Shown here piece after piece: positions 18,292 to 27,482 of a stretch of 64,000 nt of DNA (position 1 is its first letter; each line of letters begins with the position of its first letter). Source of the stretch: Algibacter sp045066735 (GTDB lineage: Bacteria; Bacteroidota; Bacteroidia; Flavobacteriales; Flavobacteriaceae); contig NZ_JBISHH010000024.1 in NCBI RefSeq assembly GCF_045066735.1, positions 248,001 through 312,000 of the forward strand, read 5' to 3'. The notes beneath the pieces are model-generated. The model did not search any database and was not told the DNA's origin. It saw only the letters and a list, made by a program, of their open reading frames with translations. The position numbers were made by a program, and so were the translations under genes.

Positions 18292-19302
18292 ATGAATGAA
18301 AAATTAAATAGAACCGATTTTTTAATTTTAGGCGTTTATTTTTTGGTATCGTTTATTATTCAAGGCAAGAATTATATTGAACGTGATGCGTTGTTTAGAG
18401 AATATTTAATCGATTTTCCTATAGAAATTATAAGCGTTACTAGTGTTATATTTTTATTTACGTTCTGGTTAATACCAAAGGTTGTTGCTCAAAAAAAATA
18501 TGTTTTATTTATAGTTTATGGACTTTTAATTTTAATTGTTATTCCTGGGATTGATTATACTATAGGTTTTTGGACAGGAGCTAATGATTGGTCAAAATTT
18601 CCAAAAGGGATTGATTTTGTTTTGCAAACAATTAGTTTAGGAACGCAGCAATCTGCTTTTCCGTTTGCATTATTTCTAACAAAAAAATTCTATGAAGGCC
18701 AAAACGATTATTTAAAGATTGAAAAACAACAAAAGGAAAACGAACTTAAGCTGTTGCGCTCGCAAATAGATCCACATTTTTTGTTCAATAATTTAAACAC
18801 ATTAGATGCTTTAATAGATAGTGATACCAATAAAGCCAAAGAATATATTAATAGGTTATCCCTTATTTATAGATACTTAATAAAAACTAAAGATGCTGAG
18901 GTTATGGAGCTAGCTGAAGAAATTCAGTTGGCCGAAAACTATATGTTTTTAATAAAAACACGTTTTGAAAATGATTATGATTTTAAAATAGAAAAACCAA
19001 CCAGCATTAATGATAAGTTTGTGCCCACAGGTGCGCTGCAAACCTTATTGGAGAATGTGGTGAAGCATAATAAACCACGTAATGGAAATGCGATTAAAAC
19101 CATTATTTCTATAGATGAAAACATGTTGATAGTGAGCAATACAAAATCTAATCTTAAACCAGAGAATGAATCGTTTGGCACGGGTTTAGAAAATTTAAAA
19201 ATGAGGTATAAATTCTTGTCTGACAAAATAGTTAAAATTGAAAATACGGACACTATGTTTAAAATCTCTATCCCAATTATTAACTTAGTCAATGAAAATT
19301 AA
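18292..19302 (+). CDS. LytS/YehU-type sensor histidine kinase
   Basis: 336 residues. Four hydrophobic segments fill about residues 10-130. A short linker leads to the His_kinase domain with the phospho-acceptor motif SQIDPHFLFNNLNTLDALI, then a degenerate HATPase region (LQTLLENVVKHNKP with the N-box, and GTGLENLKMRY as the G-box). This is the standard architecture of the PF06580 family that pairs with LytTR regulators. No extracellular sensor domain is visible, so a signal would be sensed in the membrane or through a partner. The gene lies between the receptor and the regulator with 15- and 9-bp gaps. Confidence 0.94.
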   Translation: MNEKLNRTDFLILGVYFLVSFIIQGKNYIERDALFREYLIDFPIEIISVTSVIFLFTFWLIPKVVAQKKYVLFIVYGLLILIVIPGIDYTIGFWTGANDWSKFPKGIDFVLQTISLGTQQSAFPFALFLTKKFYEGQNDYLKIEKQQKENELKLLRSQIDPHFLFNNLNTLDALIDSDTNKAKEYINRLSLIYRYLIKTKDAEVMELAEEIQLAENYMFLIKTRFENDYDFKIEKPTSINDKFVPTGALQTLLENVVKHNKPRNGNAIKTIISIDENMLIVSNTKSNLKPENESFGTGLENLKMRYKFLSDKIVKIENTDTMFKISIPIINLVNEN

Positions 19303-19311
19303 AGCATAAGT

Positions 19312-20076
19312 ATGAAAATTTTAATTTTAGAAGATGAAATTCCAGCCTACCAAAAGTTAGTATCTTTTGTTAATGCTTACTTTGAAGAAGAGATTCCACA
19401 CCATTGGGCGCGATCTATAAGTGATGGGAAATCGTTTTTAAGAGATAATACTTACGATTTTATTTTATCGGATATTCAGTTACTAGATGGTGTATCATTC
19501 GATTTATTTAATGATGTTTCCATAAATACACCCATAATTTTCTGCTCTGCTCACGACGATTATTTATTTCAAGCTTTTAATACCAATGGTATTGCTTATA
19601 TCTTAAAACCATACACAGAATCGGACTTTAAGAAGGCTGTCGAGAAATATCAATCACTTTTTAAACAAGGCCATTACACAGCCTTAAATCAAGAAACAAT
19701 AACCGAATTAAAATCTGCTTTAAAAGATGAGCAAACCCATTACAAAAAACGATTTGTAATAAAAAAGGCAAAAGGAATTCAGTTATTAAATGTTTCAGAA
19801 ATTACTAAAATAGAAGCTTCGGGAGATTTTTGTATTGCTAGTGATTTAAAAGGAAAAAAACATACTATTTCTCAGAATTTAGGAACTATTAACGAGCAGT
19901 TGCAACCCAATAAGTTTTTTAAAATTAATAGAAGTGAAATAATATGTATTGATGCTATCGAGAATATTGAAAGTTATTTTAAAAATCGATTACTTATTAC
20001 CATTGCAGGTTTAAAAGAAAAAGTAATGACGAGTTCTTCTACAACTTCCGATTTTAGAAAATGGTTGGAGCAGTAA
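19312..20076 (+). CDS. LytTR-family response regulator
   Basis: 254 residues. The receiver domain (1-120) has the acidic pair LEDE, the phospho-acceptor Asp in FILSDIQLLDG, and the conserved Lys in YILKPYTESDF. Residues about 140-254 form the LytTR DNA-binding domain (FVIKKAKGIQLLNVSEI, FFKINRSEIICIDAI). It is the cognate partner of the kinase directly upstream. Targets are unknown; a role in controlling its own receptor operon is plausible. It ends 9 bp before the convergent CotH gene, with no obvious terminator between them. Confidence 0.95.
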   Translation: MKILILEDEIPAYQKLVSFVNAYFEEEIPHHWARSISDGKSFLRDNTYDFILSDIQLLDGVSFDLFNDVSINTPIIFCSAHDDYLFQAFNTNGIAYILKPYTESDFKKAVEKYQSLFKQGHYTALNQETITELKSALKDEQTHYKKRFVIKKAKGIQLLNVSEITKIEASGDFCIASDLKGKKHTISQNLGTINEQLQPNKFFKINRSEIICIDAIENIESYFKNRLLITIAGLKEKVMTSSSTTSDFRKWLEQ

Positions 20077-20085
20077 AAAATAATA

Positions 20086-21333
20086 TTAGAATAAAGGACT
20101 TAAATCGTTTATGCTTTCTTCTCTTTTTTTAAAGTTTTCCTTTAGTAGTTCAATATTTCTGAACCATTCAATCATACTTCCAATGTCATTATATTTATCT
20201 AAATGTATTGGCATATACTGTTTAATGTTATTATAGTTATGGTCTAAGATAGCATTAAATTTTTCCGAAGAAAATGCATTACTATTTACAAGGTATTGAT
20301 ATCTCGAATTAAATAGGTTTTTGAATTCGGAATCCTGATATAAAATGGTGAAAAGGTCTGTAATGGGGTTTTTAATAGCATCTTTAGCCGAATACTTTGT
20401 TGGGTTATTTATAAACGCTAATGGGTGCTTATCTATTTTTCTAGTGTTTGCCCAATCTAAATCGTAAATAATAAATCTAAAAGGTTCGTCTTCTATAGCA
20501 TAAAATCTTACATTATTATAAGGCCAATCTACATTAGAAATATACGTATGGAAAATAATATAATCTATAAAATTATTAATATCAATGTCTTGTTTTAAGT
20601 AGCTTAAGTTTTCTTCTTCTATTGCGTTTAAAAAATTATCTATTCTGTCAAAGTCTCCATCTTTTTTTTCAACTTCACCAGGGTCGTTAATTTTGGCTAG
20701 AGTGATAGCACCTTTTTTAACATCATTTAATCTAGAAATGCCGTTTGTGTTGCCTTCTGTACGTAAATTCATAATTCCAGAAAAACTATTGTTTATAAAA
20801 ACTATGGCAGGTTCGTAATAGGTTAAGTCTACATCTAAGCCGGCGTTAATTGCTAATTGCGTGTATGAGATATCTTTTAGTAAGGTTTTTTTAAAATCAT
20901 TTCCCGAATTTCGTAATCTAAATGCTTTTATCTTTTCAATAGAATGATGGGGAAGTAGATTACTTGGGCTTACTACAATGTTATTTTCGTTTTTGAAAGT
21001 ATCGTCGAATTTTACACCAAGAGATTTTAAATTATATGTAGCCGACTCGGTTCCTTTTATTTCAATTTCAACTAACTCATCCGAAATTAATAGTTCATTA
21101 TTTCTGTACAAGTTTAAAAAGGCTTCAAGTTCAATACCCTCTGTATAATTTAGATACATGTTATCAAATTCGTTTTGATTAACCGTAATGTTGATAACAG
21201 GGAATGGGGTGTTAAAATCTGAAACGAGGGCTTCGTTAGCATTTGTAAAATCATCATTTAAGCTTTCGTTGAATTTTGAGCAGCTTGTTAATGATGTGCC
21301 GATAACAAAAAAACAAAGGAGAAACTTTTTCAT
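20086..21333 (-). CDS. CotH-kinase family lipoprotein
   Basis: 415 residues with a lipoprotein signal (FFVIGTSLTSC, lipobox Cys at about residue 18). The CotH domain (about 80-410) shows LRNSGNDFKKTLLKDISYTQ, YYEPAIVFINNSFSGIMNLR and the late acidic motif FRFIIYDLDWANTRK, which matches the CotH DxD-type metal site. CotH proteins are atypical kinases of secreted proteins in Bacillus. Bacteroidota homologues are exported and uncharacterised, and a periplasmic or surface location is implied here. It follows a small beta-barrel gene by 5 bp, so the two form an operon. Confidence 0.88.
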   Translation of the reverse strand: MKKFLLCFFVIGTSLTSCSKFNESLNDDFTNANEALVSDFNTPFPVINITVNQNEFDNMYLNYTEGIELEAFLNLYRNNELLISDELVEIEIKGTESATYNLKSLGVKFDDTFKNENNIVVSPSNLLPHHSIEKIKAFRLRNSGNDFKKTLLKDISYTQLAINAGLDVDLTYYEPAIVFINNSFSGIMNLRTEGNTNGISRLNDVKKGAITLAKINDPGEVEKKDGDFDRIDNFLNAIEEENLSYLKQDIDINNFIDYIIFHTYISNVDWPYNNVRFYAIEDEPFRFIIYDLDWANTRKIDKHPLAFINNPTKYSAKDAIKNPITDLFTILYQDSEFKNLFNSRYQYLVNSNAFSSEKFNAILDHNYNNIKQYMPIHLDKYNDIGSMIEWFRNIELLKENFKKREESINDLSPLF

Positions 21334-21338
21334 AATTA

Positions 21339-21896
21339 TTAAAATAATTTACAGGCTAGGCCTATTGCAATGTCGAAATTAGGCCGATTTAGTAAATATA
21401 AATCCGGAGTATTCGATAGGTTTTGTTTAGCTATTAAAAGAAGATCTAAGTTGTTTTTAATATTGAAACTACCCTTTACTAAAATTGAAGTTCTAATATT
21501 ATAGTTAGCTCTAAAATCGAAATTTTCAAAATCTCTATTATTTGAAACCTGCAAACCAGCGCCAACAGTAGTTTTATTTAATATGGGATAGCAAATTATA
21601 AATGGTAGATTTAACTGCAGACTAGTTGCATTAAAATTAGAAACAGCAATATCACCTGAGCTAAAATACCATTGTGCACCTATTCCTGTTTCTGCAAATA
21701 GTTTTTTATAAAGGTTGAATTGATAGTTAGCATTTACTTGAGTTGTAAATACATTGTAATCCTCAACACTTTCATTTACAAGTGTTAGGTTTTTGTTAAA
21801 CCCAACACCTGTTAGAATCTCTACAGAAAAGTGTTTTTGAGCATAATTGTTTTGAAAAAGAATTAAAGCGAAAACTAAAAAAACAATTTTTTTCAT
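21339..21896 (-). CDS. small outer-membrane beta-barrel protein
   Basis: 185 residues with a cleavable signal peptide (about 1-19, ALILFQNNYAQ) and alternating beta-strand patterns throughout, ending in GLACKLF with a terminal Phe typical of outer-membrane barrels. Size suggests an eight- to ten-stranded barrel. No ligand can be named. It is the first gene of an operon with the CotH-kinase lipoprotein, which begins 5 bp after its stop, so the two may act together at the outer membrane. Confidence 0.8.
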   Translation of the reverse strand: MKKIVFLVFALILFQNNYAQKHFSVEILTGVGFNKNLTLVNESVEDYNVFTTQVNANYQFNLYKKLFAETGIGAQWYFSSGDIAVSNFNATSLQLNLPFIICYPILNKTTVGAGLQVSNNRDFENFDFRANYNIRTSILVKGSFNIKNNLDLLLIAKQNLSNTPDLYLLNRPNFDIAIGLACKLF

Positions 21897-21917
21897 TTTA
21901 AAAATTATAAAAATGTT

Positions 21918-23714
21918 TTAATCATTCAATTTTAAAACAGCCATAAACGCTTGCTGAGGTATTTCTACATTACCTACTTGGCGCATACGTTTTTTACCTT
22001 TTTTCTGTTTTTCAAGTAATTTTCTTTTACGAGAAATATCACCACCATAACATTTTGCTGTTACATCTTTTCTAAGGGCCTTAATAGTTTCTCTCGAAAC
22101 AATTTTAGCACCAATGGCAGCCTGAATTGGAATATCGAATTGTTGGCGTGGGATTAATTCTCTTAACTTCTCACACATTTTTTTACCAATATTCTGCGCA
22201 TTATCAGCGTGAATTAATGCAGAAAGTGCATCTACAGGTAGTGCGTTTAGTAAAATATCTAAACGTACTAACTTAGAAACTTTCATTCCAATTGGATGGT
22301 AGTCGAAAGAAGCATACCCTTTAGAAACTGTTTTTAAACGATCGTAAAAATCGAATACAATTTCTGCAAGAGGCATTTCAAAAGTTAACTCAACACGTTC
22401 CGGTGTTAAATACGTTTGATTAAGAACGATACCGCGTTTTTCAATACAAAGAGACATCACATTACCAACAAAATCAGATTTTGTAATAATAGTAGCCTTA
22501 ATATAAGGTTCTTCTACGCGGTTTACTGTTGTTGGTTCTGGTAAATCCGATGGGTTATTTACAATAAAGGCTTCGTCCGGATTTTTGTTTGTAAACGCGT
22601 GGTATGATACATTGGGAACCGTTGTAATAACCGTCATATCAAACTCACGTTCTAAACGTTCTTGTATAATTTCCATGTGTAGCATTCCTAAAAATCCACA
22701 ACGAAAACCAAAACCTAAAGCTGCAGAACTTTCTGGAGCAAACACTAACGAGGCATCGTTAAGTTGTAGCTTTTCCATAGAGTTTCTAAGCTCTTCGTAA
22801 TCTTCTGTGTCTACAGGATAAATACCAGCAAATACCATTGGTTTTACATCTTCAAAACCTTCAACAATATTTGTAGTCGGGTTAGCAAAATCGGTAATAG
22901 TATCACCAACTTTTACTTCCTTAGCGGTTTTAATACCTGTAATTAAGTAACCAACATCTCCTGTTTTTACACTTTGTTTAGCAACTTGAGTTAGTTTTAA
23001 TGTACCAACTTCGTCTGCAAAATATTCTTTATCTGTAGCAACGAATTTAATTTTTTGTCCTTTTTTAATTTCGCCATTAAAAACTCTAAAATACGTTTCA
23101 ATACCTCTAAAGGTGTTGTAAACCGAGTCGAAAATTAAGGCTTGCAAAGGCGCATCTGGATCTCCTTTTGGAGCAGGAACACGATCGATAATAGCTTTTA
23201 AAATATTTTCGACACCAAAACCAGTTTTTCCACTAGCGTGAATGACTTCTTCCGGGTCGCAACCTAATAAATCTACGATATCGTCTGTAACTTCTTCGGG
23301 GTTTGCACTTGGTAAATCTACCTTATTTAATACCGGTATAATCTCTAAATCATTCTCTAAAGCTAAATATAAGTTTGATATAGTTTGTGCTTGTATACTT
23401 TGTGCAGCATCTACAATTAGAAGCGCTCCTTCGCAGGCAGCAATAGATCGTGAGACTTCATAAGAGAAATCTACGTGGCCTGGAGTATCAATTAAGTTTA
23501 AAACATATTTTTCACCATCTAATTCGTAATCCATTTGGATGGCGTGCGATTTAATAGTAATACCACGTTCACGTTCCAAATCCATACTATCCAATAGTTG
23601 GGCTTGTTGCTCTCTAGCAGTTACAGAGCCTGTAAAATCTAACAAACGGTCGGCAAGTGTGCTTTTCCCGTGGTCAATATGTGCAATAATGCAAAAGTTT
23701 CTAATGTTCTTCAT
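21918..23714 (-). CDS. lepA: elongation factor 4 (LepA)
   Basis: 598 residues from the ATG at 23714. A TTG two codons further upstream would add two residues, but the family start MKNIRNFCIIAHIDHGKSTL favours this ATG. GTPase motifs are HIDHGKST (G1), DTPGHVDF (G3) and NKVDLPSA (G4). The C-terminal LepA-specific domain is present (QQFDIPIQAAIGAKI, CYGGDISRKRKLLEKQKKGK). It is a translational GTPase that acts on stalled ribosomes. Length and motifs are normal. The gene stands apart from its neighbours, with about 118 bp to the MFS gene upstream. Confidence 0.98.
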   Translation of the reverse strand: MKNIRNFCIIAHIDHGKSTLADRLLDFTGSVTAREQQAQLLDSMDLERERGITIKSHAIQMDYELDGEKYVLNLIDTPGHVDFSYEVSRSIAACEGALLIVDAAQSIQAQTISNLYLALENDLEIIPVLNKVDLPSANPEEVTDDIVDLLGCDPEEVIHASGKTGFGVENILKAIIDRVPAPKGDPDAPLQALIFDSVYNTFRGIETYFRVFNGEIKKGQKIKFVATDKEYFADEVGTLKLTQVAKQSVKTGDVGYLITGIKTAKEVKVGDTITDFANPTTNIVEGFEDVKPMVFAGIYPVDTEDYEELRNSMEKLQLNDASLVFAPESSAALGFGFRCGFLGMLHMEIIQERLEREFDMTVITTVPNVSYHAFTNKNPDEAFIVNNPSDLPEPTTVNRVEEPYIKATIITKSDFVGNVMSLCIEKRGIVLNQTYLTPERVELTFEMPLAEIVFDFYDRLKTVSKGYASFDYHPIGMKVSKLVRLDILLNALPVDALSALIHADNAQNIGKKMCEKLRELIPRQQFDIPIQAAIGAKIVSRETIKALRKDVTAKCYGGDISRKRKLLEKQKKGKKRMRQVGNVEIPQQAFMAVLKLND

Positions 23715-23832
23715 AGTCAACAGTCTTCAAAATGTGAAGATTTTGCCAAAGATAGCTGTTTTCGTTGAGTTTTTCGAATAGACTTTTTAGGTTTCTTATA
23801 ATGATTGAATTTCAATTTACTATGAATAGAAA

Positions 23833-25101
23833 TTAATCGTCACTTTCATGTGCTTTTAAATCTTCAGTTAAATCTAATTTTCTAAAAGAAGGAGAAGCTA
23901 AGCCGGTAGCAACCACAGTAATTAAGGTCATAGTTCCACCGAAAACCACAGCAGTTACGGCTCCGAAAAATTTTGCAGTAATACCACTTTCAAAAGCACC
24001 TAATTCGTTAGAAGAACCTACAAACATTGAATTTACCGATGATACACGACCACGCATATGGTCGGGCGTTTTTATTTGAAAAATAGTTTGACGGATAACC
24101 ATAGAAACACCATCTGTCATACCGCTGAAGAATAACGCTATTGCTGAAACCCAAAATATATTAGATAATCCGAATACGATAATACAAACTCCAAACCCAA
24201 AAATGGCGACTAATAATTTCATTCCAGCATTTTTACTTATCGGAATGTAAGCTGTAATTAGCATGGTTAGAAATGCACCAACAGCTGGTGCGGCTCTTAA
24301 AACACCAAAGCCTTCGCTGCCCACTTTTAAAATATCTTGTGCAAAAACAGGAAGTAGGGCAATGGCGCCACCAAAAAGTACAGCAACCATATCTAAAGTC
24401 ATGGCGCCTAAAATAGCTTTGGTTTTAAATACAAAACGCACACCTTCTTTTAAACTTTGTATTACGGGTTCGCCTATTTTAGGGTTTAAAATGGGTTTAC
24501 GTTTTATTTGTAATAATATAAAAAGGGATGAAAGGATTAATCCAAATATGATACATAGTGACCAATGAACACCAATCCATCCAATGGTAAAACCTCCTAA
24601 TGCAGGACCTAAAACACCAGCCATTTGCCATGTAGAACTATTCCATGTGGCAGCGTTAGGGTACACTTTTTTAGGAACAATTAAAGCTACAAGAGAAAAG
24701 ATGGTTGGTCCAAAAAAGGAACGTAAAAAGCCTCCAAAAAACACTAAGGCGTAAATGGAATATAAAATGCTTTTAGAACCCCAATCTCCAACAATTTTAT
24801 CCCAAGTGAGCATAAATAACCCAAAACTAATTAGAGAAAAAGCAGCAATACAAGTAGCTAAGAGATTTCGTTTTTCTTTTTGATCTACAATATGCCCTGC
24901 AAATAGTGCCATGGTAAAGGCTGGTATAATTTCCATTAAACCAATAATACCAAGAGATAAAGGGTCTTTTGTAAGGCTGTAAACTTGCCATTCAATAACA
25001 ATGAATTGCATAGACCAACCAAAAACTAGTAAAAAACGTACTAATAAAAATATGTTGAATTCTTTAATACGTAATGCTGCGTAGGGATCGGTTTTTGCCA
25101 T
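23833..25101 (-). CDS. MFS transporter
   Basis: 422 residues with about twelve hydrophobic segments, beginning with RFLLVFGWSMQFIVIEWQVY. The loop after helix 2 contains AGHIVDQKEKRN, the MFS motif A equivalent, and a second similar loop is at DHMRGRVSSVNSM. It resembles the MFS_3 / enterobactin-exporter-like group of drug or siderophore exporters. The substrate is unknown. It lies 38 bp downstream of recJ in the same direction; that gap holds a small TTCCTG/CAGGAA hairpin. Confidence 0.9.
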   Translation of the reverse strand: MAKTDPYAALRIKEFNIFLLVRFLLVFGWSMQFIVIEWQVYSLTKDPLSLGIIGLMEIIPAFTMALFAGHIVDQKEKRNLLATCIAAFSLISFGLFMLTWDKIVGDWGSKSILYSIYALVFFGGFLRSFFGPTIFSLVALIVPKKVYPNAATWNSSTWQMAGVLGPALGGFTIGWIGVHWSLCIIFGLILSSLFILLQIKRKPILNPKIGEPVIQSLKEGVRFVFKTKAILGAMTLDMVAVLFGGAIALLPVFAQDILKVGSEGFGVLRAAPAVGAFLTMLITAYIPISKNAGMKLLVAIFGFGVCIIVFGLSNIFWVSAIALFFSGMTDGVSMVIRQTIFQIKTPDHMRGRVSSVNSMFVGSSNELGAFESGITAKFFGAVTAVVFGGTMTLITVVATGLASPSFRKLDLTEDLKAHESDD

Positions 25102-25108
25102 AATTACC

Positions 25109-25126
25109 TTCCTGCGAAAACAGGAA
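25109..25126. repeat. short hairpin TTCCTGCGAAAACAGGAA
   Basis: Perfect 6-bp arms with a CGAAAA loop, in the 38-bp gap between recJ and the MFS gene. Elements of the form TTCCTGCGAAAGCAGGAA are frequent intergenic repeats in Bacteroidota, from memory. Only one copy is obvious in this window. Confidence 0.5.
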
Positions 25127-25139
25127 ATTTAGTTTGTGC

Positions 25140-26834
25140 TTAAGCCTTAATGTCGCGTATTTTCATTTGTAAACTCACATTGCCTTGCCATTCATTTTCA
25201 TCTATCGAGTAAACCGCTTTAAATGGTTTGCCTTCAGAAATAATTTCGAATTTATCTGCCATGCTAAACCCAATACCCACTATTTGTTTAGTAGTTCCTT
25301 CTTGAGTTGCTGTTAATCTTAGATGCGTTTGGTCTGCACCTACACATTTTCCGTAGCCTGTATCAATAAGGTTTTCTGTTAAAAAAATAGGCGTCATGTT
25401 GCTTGGACCATAAGGAGCAAATTGTTTTAATATCCGATTAAATTTAGGAGTTATAGTTTCTAAATCTATTTCGGCATCAATTTTTATTTCTGGTGTTAAT
25501 AAGCTTCTATCAATAGTTTTAGAAACTTCATCTTCAAAAGCTTGTTTAAAAGCTTCGTAGTTTTCTTCCTTTAATGTTAGGCCTGCTGCGTATTTGTGTC
25601 CGCCAAACTGTTCAATATGTTCAGCGCAGGCTTCTAAGGCATTATAAACATCAAAACCTTTTACTGAGCGTGCCGAGGCAGCTAAAAACTCACCACTTTT
25701 GGTAAATACTAAGGTAGGCCTATGGTAAGTTTCGGTTAATCTAGAAGCCACGATACCAATAACACCTTTATGCCAATCCTTATCGTAAACAACCGTTGTT
25801 AGGCGGTCTTGTTCTTTATTCTCTTGAATTTGAATAAGCGCTTCTTCTGTTATGCGTTTATCGGTTTCCCGACGTTCAAGGTTATAATCGTTAATTTCGG
25901 AGGCATATTTTGTAGCCAATTCATCATCTTCCTCTGTTAATAGAGTAACAGCATAATTACCGTGTTTCATGCGGCCTGCAGCATTTATTCGCGGCGCTAC
26001 TATAAATACAACATCGGTTATGGTGAGTTCTGTTTTTTCTACTTGTTTTAAAATGGCATTTATACCTGGCCTAGGGTTGGTATTTATAACTTGTAATCCA
26101 AAATAAGCTAAAACCCGGTTTTCACCATCAATTGGTACAATATCAGCACCAATAGCTGTGGCTACTAAATCGAGATATTCGGTTAGGTCTTCGGCTGTTT
26201 TTCCTCCTTTTGATGCTAAGGCTTCAATTAGTTTAAAGCCAACACCACAACCGCAAAGCTCTTTATATGGGTAATTACAATCTTCTCTTTTTGGATCTAG
26301 AACAGCAGCTGCATCAGGAATTTTATCGCCAGGCCTGTGGTGATCGCAAATAATAAAATCTATACCTAATTTTTTAGCGTGTTCTACTTTATCAATAGAT
26401 TTAATGCCACAATCTAAAGCAATTATTAGTGTGAAATTATTTTCTAATGCAAAGTTGATTCCTTTAAATGAAACACCATAACCCTCATCATATCTGTTTG
26501 GAATATAGGTGTACACCAAGTTATGTACGGTTTTTAAATATGTAGACATTAAGGCGACAGAACTGGTACCATCAACATCATAATCGCCATACACCAAAAT
26601 GTTTTCGTTGTCTGCAATCGCTTTTTCAATACGGGCTACAGCTTTGTCCATATCTTTCATTAAGAATGGATCGTGTAAATCGGTTAAACTAGGGCGGAAA
26701 AAAGTTTTTGCTTCTTCAAAAGTTTTAATGCCACGTTGCAAAAGTAATGTTGCGGTGGTAGTGTCTACGTTTAGTGCTTTTTGCAAAGCATCGGTTTCTT
26801 CTGCCTGTGGTTTTTCTTTTAATGTCCAACGCAT
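25140..26834 (-). CDS. recJ: single-stranded-DNA-specific exonuclease RecJ
   Basis: 564 residues. The DHH phosphoesterase motifs are in order: NILVYGDYDVDGTSSVALM, ALDCGIKS, and the DHH motif ICDHHRPGDKIPDAAAVLDP. The DHHA1 part has FGGHKYAAGLT near residue 400, and an OB-like C-terminal domain closes the protein. RecJ digests single-stranded DNA 5' to 3' in recombination and mismatch repair. Length and motifs are complete. It heads a possible two-gene unit with the MFS transporter. Confidence 0.98.
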   Translation of the reverse strand: MRWTLKEKPQAEETDALQKALNVDTTTATLLLQRGIKTFEEAKTFFRPSLTDLHDPFLMKDMDKAVARIEKAIADNENILVYGDYDVDGTSSVALMSTYLKTVHNLVYTYIPNRYDEGYGVSFKGINFALENNFTLIIALDCGIKSIDKVEHAKKLGIDFIICDHHRPGDKIPDAAAVLDPKREDCNYPYKELCGCGVGFKLIEALASKGGKTAEDLTEYLDLVATAIGADIVPIDGENRVLAYFGLQVINTNPRPGINAILKQVEKTELTITDVVFIVAPRINAAGRMKHGNYAVTLLTEEDDELATKYASEINDYNLERRETDKRITEEALIQIQENKEQDRLTTVVYDKDWHKGVIGIVASRLTETYHRPTLVFTKSGEFLAASARSVKGFDVYNALEACAEHIEQFGGHKYAAGLTLKEENYEAFKQAFEDEVSKTIDRSLLTPEIKIDAEIDLETITPKFNRILKQFAPYGPSNMTPIFLTENLIDTGYGKCVGADQTHLRLTATQEGTTKQIVGIGFSMADKFEIISEGKPFKAVYSIDENEWQGNVSLQMKIRDIKA

Positions 26835-26983
26835 TTTGTGTTTCTTTAAGAGGTTTCAAATGTAATTAAAACTTTATACTTAAAGGTGCTTCATACAAAA
26901 TACTAATAATTATAGAACCTTATTTTTTATACCGTTTAGCTTAAGGCTAGCGAGTTTTACTGCGTTTGTTAGACTTTAAAATA

Positions 26984-27406
26984 TTATTTTGAATGAAAGT
27001 GCGTTTCAATGGTTAATTCTGAAAATTGACGGAACATTTCCATTACACCACAATATTTCTCTATAGATAAATCGACTGCTTTTTGAAGTTTCTTTTCATT
27101 TAAATTATTACCATGAAAGTGAAAATGCATACCTACTTTATCGTAATACTTAGGGTGTTCTTCTGTTAAATTTGCTTCGGTTTCAATTTTGAAAGTATCT
27201 ACATCTAGTTTCATTTTTTTGATTAATGATGCTACATCGAGTCCAGAGCAACCAGCTAAAGCGGATAGCATCAACGCTTTTGGGCGATAGCCTTCACTTT
27301 TCCCACCGTTTTCTTCGCCTGCGTCTATAAAAAGGTTGTGTCCTGATGGGTTAGTACTTTCAAATTTCATTTCACCTAACCAGGTTGTAGTAACTAAATT
27401 TTTCAT
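26984..27406 (-). CDS. OsmC/Ohr-family protein
   Basis: 140 residues of the OsmC fold. The conserved cysteine region MLSALAGCSGLDVASLIKKM holds one reactive Cys, and YCGVMEMFRQF near the C terminus holds the second. The family contains hydroperoxide reductases (Ohr, OsmC) and uncharacterised YhfA-like members. The placement of the Cys residues fits thiol-dependent peroxidase chemistry, but the YhfA-like subgroup is also possible. It is a single gene with no operon partner. Confidence 0.9.
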   Translation of the reverse strand: MKNLVTTTWLGEMKFESTNPSGHNLFIDAGEENGGKSEGYRPKALMLSALAGCSGLDVASLIKKMKLDVDTFKIETEANLTEEHPKYYDKVGMHFHFHGNNLNEKKLQKAVDLSIEKYCGVMEMFRQFSELTIETHFHSK

Positions 27407-27482
27407 TTTTCTTAATTTGTTTGCTCAAAAATAGTATAAAATAATGTAAAAGCGGTTTTCTTCAAGGAGAAGGAACAAGGTT

